The notes under the pieces were generated by a model, which saw only the letters and a list, made by a program, of their open reading frames with translations, was not told the DNA's origin and made no database searches. DNA of 10,389 bases from an uncultured Prevotellaceae bacterium (lineage in GTDB: Bacteria > Bacteroidota > Bacteroidia > Bacteroidales > Bacteroidaceae): the NCBI GenBank assembly GCA_946415695.1, contig CAMKTM010000076.1, positions 1 to 10,389 on the forward strand, written 5' to 3'. The position numbers and the translations under genes were made by a program. This document shows positions 1-6,340 of this stretch, in pieces. Numbering within the stretch: the first letter of the stretch is position 1; every line of letters begins with the position of its first letter.

Positions 1-1844
1 ACGTGGGCGACATCAAGCCTGCCGAGGAGGAACTGGAGTTCTGCATGGACCTGGCTTGGGACATCAACAGATGGACGCCCGAACAGGCCTACCTCTACAC
101 CCGCGACTGGGCAGCACGCACCTTCGGCGAAGCATACGCCGACGACATCAATGCCATCAAGATGGCCTACTACCGCCTCGGCATCGCTGCCAAACCGGAG
201 CACGTACAGCTCTGCCACTTCGACTACTCGAATGCCGAAATCGATGCCCGCATCGCCGAGTATCAGGACCTCTATCAGAAGACTGTGGCATTGCGTTCGC
301 GCATCCCCTCCATACTTCGCAACGCCTACTACGAACTCATTGAATACCCCGTCTGTGCCTGTGCCGACCAGAACATCAAGCTGCTGCGTGCACGTCAGAG
401 CTTCGTCTATGCCTGGGCCGGACAGCGCGACAAGGCACTCGACTATGCACAGAAAGCGCAGTCGGCCTTCGATGAAATCGTGACGCTCACCAACAAGTAC
501 AACAATGGCATCGCCAGCGGCAAGTGGCAAGGCATGATGAGCTACAAGCCCAACAACTGGAGCCAGCACCTGATGCCTGCCGTCGCGACGGCCGACGACG
601 TGGCGGAGCAGCAGAGCAGCATCCTCGAACCCGACATCTTCATCCTCGGCGGCGGCAGCTACACGGGCGCCTCCGCCTCCGTGAAGCGGCTGCACGGACT
701 TGGCATAGAGGGCACCACAGCCACCATCTGGCCACTCGACATGCAGGCATACTCTTCTGCCCACAGCGCACCCTATGCCGAATACAACGTGCCTGTGAAG
801 AAAGGACTCAACGTCGTACAAGTCCGCTGCCTGCCCACCTTCCCCATCAACACCTCCTACGACCTCCGCACCGCCATCTCCGTCGATGGACAGGATGCCA
901 AAGTCATCTCCATCAAGCTCTCGGCCATGACCGACAATTGGGACGAGACGGTGGCACAGGGCTACATCCCCGCTTCCGTCCACTACACGAGCACCGCCGA
1001 CAAGACAGTCCGCGTCCGCGTCAGCTTCATGGACCCCGGCCTCTCCGTCAGTGCCGTGGCAAGCCTCCCCTTCAGCGCCGGAAAGGATGACCTCACAGAC
1101 CTCTTGACCAATCCCGACTTCGAGTACGGCAGCGGCGGCTCGCTCAATCCGCAGGGCGGACTGGTGCGCGGCGTTCCGAACGGCTGGAAAGCATCAGGCA
1201 CGATGAACGGCAACTCGTGGGGCATCAATCAGGACGCTAAGCACCTCTACGGCATCAACACCTACTGGGCAAGCGCAAAGCCCATGCCAAACGTCTATGA
1301 ACTCTCGCAGACCATACCGGCCAGCAAACTCGGCGCTGGCACATACCTCGTCACCTGCCTGCTCGGCACACAGAAGGACAAAATGGCGAACTGCCGCCTC
1401 TTCGCCAACAAGAATGTGCAGTACTACGGCAAGGAGAGCGACTACAAGGAGACGATGCTCACAGCGGGCGAAGTGAACACCTTTGCCGGCTACGGAGCTT
1501 CCGGCTCGGGCAAGATGACGCTGAGGCAAATGTCCGTCATGGTGACACTCAAGGACGGCGAGAGCCTGAAACTCGGCATCCGCTCAAGCAACTTCAAGGC
1601 CGACGGTTCGCGCTCCACGAATGACAGTCATGGATGGTTCAAAGTCGATCACTTCCGCCTGCAACGCATCAATGCTGAAGAGATACCGAGCAACATAGAA
1701 GTACAACCCCAAAGTGCGAGCGTGGAGGGGAACGATACCTTTTATGACGTGCAAGGCCGTTTGCTCCCTTTTGGCGTGACGCGTCAGGACGGCATCTTCA
1801 TCATGCGACGTCCTGACGGCAGCGTCGTCAAGCTGGCCAAATAG
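1..1844 (+). CDS. GH115 family alpha-glucuronidase-like glycoside hydrolase, 5' end missing
   Basis: This is the C-terminal 613 residues of a larger secreted enzyme. GH115 enzymes remove (4-O-methyl-)glucuronic acid side chains from xylan. The codon at position 3 is GTG, but the visible reading starts with VGDIKP, matching the family motif NVGDIKP. Bases 1-2 (ac) fit the end of an Asn codon, so GTG is not a start and the gene enters from the left. Visible residues 1-200 are the end of the catalytic region (VGDIKPAEEELEFCMDLAW, then GKWQGMM near 173-179). Residues 205-360 match the GH115 C-terminal beta domain (LPTFPIN at 277, DPG at 344). Residues 366-557 form an extra beta-rich module opening LLTNPDFEYGSGG, resembling carbohydrate-binding modules. 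The last 35 residues (YDVQGR near 581, then GIFIMRRPDGS) resemble Bacteroidota C-terminal tails, some of which are type IX secretion signals. The catalytic residues lie mostly upstream, so activity cannot be judged. Confidence 0.88.
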   Translation, partial: VGDIKPAEEELEFCMDLAWDINRWTPEQAYLYTRDWAARTFGEAYADDINAIKMAYYRLGIAAKPEHVQLCHFDYSNAEIDARIAEYQDLYQKTVALRSRIPSILRNAYYELIEYPVCACADQNIKLLRARQSFVYAWAGQRDKALDYAQKAQSAFDEIVTLTNKYNNGIASGKWQGMMSYKPNNWSQHLMPAVATADDVAEQQSSILEPDIFILGGGSYTGASASVKRLHGLGIEGTTATIWPLDMQAYSSAHSAPYAEYNVPVKKGLNVVQVRCLPTFPINTSYDLRTAISVDGQDAKVISIKLSAMTDNWDETVAQGYIPASVHYTSTADKTVRVRVSFMDPGLSVSAVASLPFSAGKDDLTDLLTNPDFEYGSGGSLNPQGGLVRGVPNGWKASGTMNGNSWGINQDAKHLYGINTYWASAKPMPNVYELSQTIPASKLGAGTYLVTCLLGTQKDKMANCRLFANKNVQYYGKESDYKETMLTAGEVNTFAGYGASGSGKMTLRQMSVMVTLKDGESLKLGIRSSNFKADGSRSTNDSHGWFKVDHFRLQRINAEEIPSNIEVQPQSASVEGNDTFYDVQGRLLPFGVTRQDGIFIMRRPDGSVVKLAK

Positions 1845-1859
1845 CTAAGTTCGTAAATG

Positions 1860-1903
1860 CGGCACGTCGAATTGCTCAACACGGCACGTCGAATTTTTCA
1901 ACT
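1860..1903. repeat. Two-copy 22-bp tandem repeat between convergent genes
   Basis: Positions 1860-1881 and 1882-1903 are adjacent 22-bp copies differing at three bases. Both begin CGGCACGTCGAATT and end near TCAAC. They fill most of the short gap between the GH115 stop and the stop codon of the convergent HhH gene, and the second copy runs two bases into that stop codon. No GC-rich hairpin followed by a T-run is visible here, so I do not call a terminator. The repeat may simply be a local duplication. Confidence 0.7.
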
Positions 1904-2822
1904 AATCAAAGATAATGTAGTGACGAAGCCTGTCGAGGTCGGTGCTTCGAAAGCCTTCGAGGCGCGAGAGCTCGTCGAGCGAGTGCAAGTCACCCTTGTT
2001 CCGGCGGTGCTCGAAGATGGCTTTTGCTTGGTAGAAATTGAGGTACGGATGCTTCATCAACTGCTGAACGGAGAGTTTGTTGACGTTTATCTTTCTGATT
2101 TCGACGGGCGAAACGCTCATGTACTTCAGCACGGAATCGGGCAACTCGATGGCTTCCATTGCCTGCTCGACGTTGACAAATCCGCCGAGCGACCTTCTGT
2201 AGGCCACGATTCGGGCTGCCCTTTTGGACGCGATGCCTGGAATCATCTTCAGCTGCGAAGTGTCGGCTGTGTTGATGTCGATGGTCTGGCCCATTTTTAA
2301 TTTCTCCAAACGGGGAAATGTATCATGTGGCACGGCGACTGCCGTCTCTTGGTGTTCTTCGGCCTTCTTTATGGAGGGTTGGTGAGAAGTCTGAAGGGTT
2401 GTTTGTTCTACATACTGAAACTCTTTAGCAATCCTTATGTAAGGCTTCAGTCGTTCCCACTGTTCGTTTGTCATGCCAGGCAAGCGCATGAAGTCCTCGG
2501 GCTTATGGTAGCGTCCGTGCTTGGCTCGGTAGCGGTAGATGTTGCGCACTTGCCACGGGGAGAGGCCGAGGCGCAGCAGGGTGGTGGAGTCTGCCGTGTT
2601 AGGGTCGAAGGGAAAGGTCTCTACAGGGGTTTCTTCAACGGCATAGGTATATTGTCGTGCTGCGTTGCCATTCCATTCTCGTTTTTTCGTTTCTTTTCCC
2701 AAGGGGTGTGGGGGAGTCTTGGCTCTCCAGACGGAGTAGCCGACAATCCCTATCAGCAGCACCCATTCGATGACGAGCAGGGCGCGACGTTGCGATGGTG
2801 TGAGTGTCGGCAGGCGTTTCAT
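1902..2822 (-). CDS. Membrane-anchored ComEA-like helix-hairpin-helix protein
   Basis: This 306-residue protein has one N-terminal membrane segment (about residues 14-32, ALLVIEWVLLIGIVGY), a polar linker, and three helix-hairpin-helix units of the ComEA type. Unit 1 is at about 72-132 (FDPNTADSTTLLRLGLSPWQ, RLPGM), unit 2 at 182-240 (DINTADTSQLKMIPGIASKRA) and unit 3 at 245-304 (INVNKLSVQQLMKHPYLNFY). ComEA-type HhH motifs bind DNA without sequence specificity. In competent bacteria such proteins sit outside the inner membrane and take up DNA, but in Bacteroidota the function of these three-unit proteins is not settled. The ATG at 2822 overlaps the TGA of the upstream transporter (ATGA), so the two are probably translated together. 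An open frame continues upstream to 3755, but that extension lies over the transporter gene and is a shadow, so the MKRLPTL start is chosen. Confidence 0.88.
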   Translation of the reverse strand: MKRLPTLTPSQRRALLVIEWVLLIGIVGYSVWRAKTPPHPLGKETKKREWNGNAARQYTYAVEETPVETFPFDPNTADSTTLLRLGLSPWQVRNIYRYRAKHGRYHKPEDFMRLPGMTNEQWERLKPYIRIAKEFQYVEQTTLQTSHQPSIKKAEEHQETAVAVPHDTFPRLEKLKMGQTIDINTADTSQLKMIPGIASKRAARIVAYRRSLGGFVNVEQAMEAIELPDSVLKYMSVSPVEIRKINVNKLSVQQLMKHPYLNFYQAKAIFEHRRNKGDLHSLDELSRLEGFRSTDLDRLRHYIIFD

Positions 2823-4174
2823 GAGAGGATTTCCTGCAGGAATACTGCGGCGATGGCGAGTGGGGCGACGTATCGGATGATGAAGTAATAGAGTCGGAAC
2901 AGACGGAAGCGAATGTTGCCGCCGTTCGTCAACTCGTTCTCCACAAGCTTCTTGTCCAGGTGCCAACCCGTGAAGAGGCAGATGATGATGCCGCCTATGG
3001 GAAGGATGATCTTGGAGGCTGTGAAGTCGAACAGCTCGAAGATGTTCAAGCCGAAGAGCGTCACGTCGCTCCAGATGCCGAAGGACAGTGAGCAGGCTAT
3101 GCCGAGTGTCATGCAGGCAACGGACACCGCGATGGCTGCTTTCCTGCGCGACATGTGGAAGGCCTCCAGGACGTAAGCCGTCACACTCTCGTGTAAAGAC
3201 ATTGCGCTGGTGAGCGCCGCCAGCAATAGCAACAGGTAGAAGAAGCTCGAGAAGATGTATCCGAGCCAGGGAACATGACTGAATGCGATGTTGAACACGC
3301 TGGGCAGGGTGATGAAGACCAAGCCCGGACCGGCATCCACACTGACCTCCTCGACGCTGAACACCGCAGGGAAGATGATGAAGCCGGCCAGGATGGCGAC
3401 TATCGTATCGATGACGCTGACGCCAGCCGCTGTCTTTGGCAGATTCGTGTCGTGCCGGAAGTAAGATGCATAGGTGCAGAGGCAACCCATCGCAAGGCTG
3501 AGGGAGAAGAAGGCTTGACCGACCGCGCTGAGTATCACGCTGGCCGTCAGTTTCGAGAAGTCCGGCTTGAGCAGGAAGCGCAGGCCTTGCGAAGAGCCAG
3601 GCATGCCGAAGGAACAGACCACGAGAATGCCGATGATGAGGAGTAGCAAGGGCATCATGATTTTCGAGAAACGCTCGATGCCGGACTGAACTCCCTTGGC
3701 TATGATGAAGTGCGTCAGTGCCATGAAGGTCACTCCGGCCAGTACCGGCATCCACGGGTCGCTGACGAAACCGGAGTATACTTCGCTGTAGTCGCGGTCG
3801 GCCTGCAGTCTGCCAGCCACACTTTCAATGAGGTAGAAGAGCGTCCAACCGCTGATGACGATGTAATAACTCAGAATCATGAACGCAACGAACACGCCTG
3901 CGATGCCTTCGATGCGCCACCACTTGCCGGGAGCCAGTTTGCTGAAGGCCGTGATGGTGTTGGCATGGGTGTGGCGGCCAATGAGGAACTCGCTCATCAT
4001 CACCGGTATGCCTATCACGGCAATGCAGATGAGATAGATGAAGATGAATGCGGCACCGCCGTTGTTGCCCACTTCCGTCGGGAAGCGCCACACGTTGCCA
4101 AGCCCCACTGCCGAGCCTGCTGAGGCCAGCACTGCGCCTATCTTGCTTCCGAAGTTTCCTCTTTTATCTGTCAT
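2819..4174 (-). CDS. NSS-family sodium-dependent transporter, copy 1
   Basis: This 451-residue inner-membrane protein belongs to the neurotransmitter:sodium symporter family (LeuT/MhsT/Tyt1 type), which couples sodium entry to amino acid uptake. The TM1 signature is complete: GSAVGLGNVWRFPTEVG, with LGNVWRFP at residues 25-32. The TM6 unwound region reads GQAFFSLSLAMGCLCTYASY. Further signatures are AGPGLVFITLP, LLLAALTSAMSLHE, and a C-terminal RYVAP helix. About 11-12 hydrophobic segments are visible, and the length matches bacterial family members. The start is set at MTDKRGNFGSK because family homology begins a few residues later; an in-frame ATG at 4279 would add an unlikely 35-residue leader encoded by the palindromic spacer. 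The substrate cannot be read from sequence; amino acids are the usual cargo. It lies 241 bases downstream of a paralogue in the same orientation and overlaps the HhH gene by four bases. Confidence 0.93.
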   Translation of the reverse strand: MTDKRGNFGSKIGAVLASAGSAVGLGNVWRFPTEVGNNGGAAFIFIYLICIAVIGIPVMMSEFLIGRHTHANTITAFSKLAPGKWWRIEGIAGVFVAFMILSYYIVISGWTLFYLIESVAGRLQADRDYSEVYSGFVSDPWMPVLAGVTFMALTHFIIAKGVQSGIERFSKIMMPLLLLIIGILVVCSFGMPGSSQGLRFLLKPDFSKLTASVILSAVGQAFFSLSLAMGCLCTYASYFRHDTNLPKTAAGVSVIDTIVAILAGFIIFPAVFSVEEVSVDAGPGLVFITLPSVFNIAFSHVPWLGYIFSSFFYLLLLLAALTSAMSLHESVTAYVLEAFHMSRRKAAIAVSVACMTLGIACSLSFGIWSDVTLFGLNIFELFDFTASKIILPIGGIIICLFTGWHLDKKLVENELTNGGNIRFRLFRLYYFIIRYVAPLAIAAVFLQEILS

Positions 4175-4244
4175 TTGCCATTTATTTGTTTGACGTAAGT
4201 CTTGCGAAATCCAATACCGGACAACAGTGAACCGTATCAAGAGA

Positions 4245-4358
4245 CACGGCATGTTCTTTGCTTGTACATGTAAAAGCAATTGCTTCTACATGTACAAGCA
4301 ATTGCTTTTACATGTACAAGCAATCGCTGGGTCGTGATGCAGCAAAGAACATGCTGTG
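4245..4358. repeat. Nested long inverted repeat between two transporter genes
   Basis: Two perfect inverted repeats are nested. The inner pair is 4261-4285 with 4296-4320: 25 bp, perfect, with a 10-base loop. The outer pair is 4245-4262 with 4341-4358 (CACGGCATGTTCTTTGCT and AGCAAAGAACATGCTGTG), 18 bp with one G-T mismatch that would be a G-U pair in RNA. The arms run into each other, so RNA could fold into one stem of about 40 bp with a one-sided 20-base bulge (4321-4340). It starts 57 bases past the stop of transporter copy 2 and ends 70 bases before the start of copy 1. There is no T-run beside the stem, so a classical terminator is not evident. It may be a processing or stabilising hairpin, an attenuator, or a small MITE-like element; I see no clear target-site duplication. 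Confidence 0.85.
4265..4330. repeat. Three 22-bp tandem units, each holding two palindromes
   Basis: Units at 4265-4286, 4287-4308 and 4309-4330 each contain the 8-bp palindrome TACATGTA followed by the 10-bp palindrome AGCAATTGCT (AGCAATCGCT in the third). Units 1 and 2 differ at two positions and the third has decayed at its right end. A 22-bp spacing is close to two turns of DNA, so repeated dimer-binding sites would face the same side of the helix. That makes a regulator-binding array possible, but no regulator gene is in the window. The array lies inside the larger nested inverted repeat. Confidence 0.85.
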
Positions 4359-4415
4359 GGTTGACGGGGAGAAGTGAAAGTGCCAAGTTGTAACAATTCA
4401 TCGGACGTGCGTTAT

Positions 4416-5795
4416 TTATGTTCCCAAAAGGAGCTTTAGAGCCCATATTTCGTTGAGGAAGATGATGAGGATGCCGGTCGGAGCGACCCATCGTATGAGG
4501 AAGAGCAACGGCCGCATCATGCGGATAGGGATGCGTCCGTCGTTCGTCAGCTGCTGCTCCACGAGCTTGCGGTCCAGCCACCAACCCACGAAGAGCGTCA
4601 TCAAAAGACCGCCCAAAGGCATCAGGAAATTCGTCACCGTAAAGTCGAAGAGGTCGAAGAAGCCACGGCCAAACAGCGTCACGTCCTGCCAAGGGCCGAA
4701 GGAGAGCGAGCAGAAACTGCCCAAGAACAGGCAGATGACGGTCACGACGGTTGCCGCCCAGCGCCGGCTCTTGCCGAAATGCTCGGAGATGAAGGCGGTG
4801 CATATCTCGTGCATGCTGATGCTGCTCGTCAGCGCTGCCAGCAGAAGCAGCACGTAGAAGAGCAGGGCAAAGACGTAGCCTACAACCGGCATCTTGCTGA
4901 AGGTCAGGAGAAAGACGTTGGGCAACGTGATGAACACCAGGCCAGGCCCTGCATCGGGAGCGATGCCGACGCTGAAGACCGTCGGGAAGATGATGAAGCC
5001 GCTCAGCACGGCCACCATCGTGTCGATGATGCAGACGTTCATCGCGGACTTAACGAGCCTCGTCTCCTTGCTGAAATAGGAAGAATACGTCACGAGGCAG
5101 CCGAGGCCTACGCTGAGGGAGAAGAAGGCTTGCCCCATCGCGCCGAGCACGACTTCTGGCGTCACTTTGCTCAAATCGGGCTGGAGGAGGAAGCGAATGC
5201 CATCGGAAGCACCGGGCATGGTCAGCGAGAAGGCCATCAGGAACACGATGATGCCAAGCAGCAACGGCATCATCAGCTTGGAGTAACGCTCGATGCCCTG
5301 CTGAATGCCTCGCGCCACGACAAAGTGCGTCAGCAGCAGGAAGAGCGCAAGATAGATGATGGGCTGCCAGGGGTCGGAAACAAAGGTCTTGAAGGCTTCG
5401 CCGAAGTCAATACCCTCTTGCCCTTGTAGTTGTCCCAGGGCTGATTGCAGAGTGTAGTGCAAAGTCCAGCCTGCCACGACGGAATAGAACGAAAGCACAA
5501 GGAAGCCGCCCAACACGCCCATGACGCCGACTGCAATCCACGGCTTGCCAGGCGAAAGCTTCTGGAAGGCACCGAAGGCATTGCTGCGGGCAGAACGCCC
5601 GATGATGAACTCGCTGAGCATAACAGGCATGGCGAGCAGAAAAATAAAGCACAGGTAGATGAGGATGAAGGCAGCTCCTCCGCCTCGTCCCACTTCGGTC
5701 GGGAAACGCCAGATGTTGCCCAAACCGACAGCAGAGCCTGCTGAAGCCAAAATAACTCCCAACTGACTGCCAAAGCTACCTCTGTCTGAGTTCAT
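4416..5795 (-). CDS. NSS-family sodium-dependent transporter, copy 2
   Basis: This 459-residue inner-membrane protein is the same family as the next gene in the block and clearly its paralogue. Both begin with GSFGSQ/GNFGSK, then ASAGSAVGLGN(I/V)WRFPTEVG with LGNIWRFP at residues 25-32 in each. TM6 reads GQAFFSLSVGLGCLVTYSSY, followed by FIIFPTVFSV, AGPGLVFITLPNVF and LLLAALTSSISMHE. About 11-12 membrane segments are visible. The expected role is sodium-coupled amino acid import; the substrate is unknown. Differences along TM1, TM6 and the outer loops (for example SLAMGCLCTYAS against SLGLG-type SVGLGCLVTYSS) leave room for different substrates. The start at 5795 gives an N-terminus of the same length as copy 1. 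It is the first gene of the minus-strand block, and its likely promoter -7 box (5845-5852) sits 50 bases upstream in the divergent region. Confidence 0.93.
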   Translation of the reverse strand: MNSDRGSFGSQLGVILASAGSAVGLGNIWRFPTEVGRGGGAAFILIYLCFIFLLAMPVMLSEFIIGRSARSNAFGAFQKLSPGKPWIAVGVMGVLGGFLVLSFYSVVAGWTLHYTLQSALGQLQGQEGIDFGEAFKTFVSDPWQPIIYLALFLLLTHFVVARGIQQGIERYSKLMMPLLLGIIVFLMAFSLTMPGASDGIRFLLQPDLSKVTPEVVLGAMGQAFFSLSVGLGCLVTYSSYFSKETRLVKSAMNVCIIDTMVAVLSGFIIFPTVFSVGIAPDAGPGLVFITLPNVFLLTFSKMPVVGYVFALLFYVLLLLAALTSSISMHEICTAFISEHFGKSRRWAATVVTVICLFLGSFCSLSFGPWQDVTLFGRGFFDLFDFTVTNFLMPLGGLLMTLFVGWWLDRKLVEQQLTNDGRIPIRMMRPLLFLIRWVAPTGILIIFLNEIWALKLLLGT

Positions 5796-5844
5796 AACAC
5801 ATAACTATGAGTACAAAGTTACACCTATACCTATAAACATGGCG

Positions 5845-5852
5845 CAAAGATA
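5845..5852 (-). promoter_or_regulatory. Candidate -7 box for the transporter block
   Basis: On the minus strand this reads TATCTTTG, matching TAnnTTTG. It lies 50 bases upstream of the copy 2 ATG, giving a plausible 5' leader of about 40 bases. A clear TTTG -33 element about 20 bases further upstream is not present; that stretch is AT-rich instead. Confidence 0.5.
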
Positions 5853-5859
5853 CAAAGAA

Positions 5860-5887
5860 ATTCTTAATTCTTAATTCATAATTCTTA
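5860..5887. repeat. Four tandem ATTCTTA units
   Basis: Positions 5860-5866, 5867-5873 and 5881-5887 read ATTCTTA and 5874-5880 reads ATTCATA. The run fills the spacer of the 20-bp inverted repeat, exactly where the -33 regions of both divergent promoters would fall. A change in copy number would change the distance between the two promoters. Confidence 0.75.
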
Positions 5888-5896
5888 ATTTCTTTG

Positions 5897-5904
5897 TATC
5901 TTTG
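5897..5904 (+). promoter_or_regulatory. Candidate -7 box for the VanZ-like/C10 protease pair
   Basis: TATCTTTG matches the Bacteroidota -7 consensus TAnnTTTG and ends 28 bases before the ATG at 5933. This implies a short leader of about 20 bases. No good TTTG -33 element is seen at the expected distance. Because only 18 bases separate the two downstream genes, this is the only candidate promoter seen for both. Confidence 0.5.
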
Positions 5905-5932
5905 CGGCGGAATACATTAAATATATTCTTAT

Positions 5933-6322
5933 ATGCTACGTTTGTACTTACGCCGCTATTCTCTTACCATTCTTTTGGCGCTGACCATTGTGTTTCTCTC
6001 CCTGCTGCCCATACCTGACTTAAAGGTGGGAGTACACGTCCCGCTTGCCGACAAGTGGACACACATGGTGATGTACGGAGTGCTGACATTTGCCATCTGG
6101 TTCGACTACAAACGCTCACACCAGAAGTTCAATGCCTGGCGACTGTTCGTCTTTACCTTCATGGCCCCCATAGCGATGGGCGGCATCCTGGAACTCATGC
6201 AGGCCCACCTTACCTCCTGCCGCAGTGGCGAGTGGCTCGACTTCGTCGCCAACACCATCGGCGTGTGCTGCGGCACCGTCGCAGGCCTCCTCTTGAAAAT
6301 CAAAAAGCACAAAACACAATAA
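5933..6322 (+). CDS. VanZ-like small membrane protein
   Basis: This 129-residue protein has four hydrophobic segments (about residues 10-28, 44-58, 70-88 and 102-121) and carries the conserved polar residues of VanZ-like proteins: ADKWTHMVMYGVLTF (D40, K41, H44), then GILELMQ (E87, Q90), an R97 before GEWLDFVANTIGVCCG (D103, N107). The family is named after VanZ of enterococcal teicoplanin resistance, but most members have no proven function and nothing here implies drug resistance. The protein should sit in the inner membrane with a short basic C-terminal tail (KIKKHKTQ). It is the first gene after the divergent promoter and is followed after 18 bases by the C10 protease, so co-transcription is likely. 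Whether the two products cooperate is unknown. Confidence 0.87.
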   Translation: MLRLYLRRYSLTILLALTIVFLSLLPIPDLKVGVHVPLADKWTHMVMYGVLTFAIWFDYKRSHQKFNAWRLFVFTFMAPIAMGGILELMQAHLTSCRSGEWLDFVANTIGVCCGTVAGLLLKIKKHKTQ

Positions 6323-6340
6323 CAAATAAAACGCAATAAA

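Larger units (their letters stand above)
5843..5906. promoter_or_regulatory. Perfect 20-bp inverted repeat with paired divergent -7 boxes
   Basis: Arm 5843-5862 (CGCAAAGATACAAAGAAATT) is the exact reverse complement of 5887-5906, with a 24-base AT-rich spacer. It lies in the 137-base gap between the divergent transporter copy 2 and the VanZ-like gene. Each arm holds TATCTTTG, which matches the Bacteroidota -7 consensus TAnnTTTG, and the two boxes point outward toward the two flanking genes. The repeat could be an operator shared by both promoters, or the symmetry could be a simple result of duplicated promoter sequence. Confidence 0.7.

Noticed and set aside
3..5. GTG as the start codon of the GH115 gene
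   Set aside because: It encodes the Val of the conserved family motif NVGDIKP, and the preceding two bases fit an Asn codon. The gene is cut by the window edge.
2823..3755. Upstream extension of the HhH reading frame to 617 codons
   Set aside because: The extension covers the NSS transporter in another frame and translates into low-quality His/Arg/Leu-rich sequence. The real protein starts at 2822 with a normal membrane anchor.
4175..4279. N-terminal extension of transporter copy 1 from an ATG at 4279
   Set aside because: The added residues come from the palindromic spacer and have no counterpart in copy 2, whose N-terminus aligns with the MTDKRGNFGSK start.
4265..4330. CRISPR array
   Set aside because: The repeats are directly adjacent without unique spacers, only three in number and palindromic throughout. 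No cas gene is present.
4237..4803. 188-codon minus-strand frame over the end of transporter copy 2 and the palindrome
   Set aside because: It is an alternative-frame shadow of the transporter continuing through the repeat; no family features are visible.
5933..6322. Glycopeptide resistance gene vanZ
   Set aside because: Only the broad VanZ-like family can be supported. There are no other van genes nearby, and most family members are not resistance determinants.
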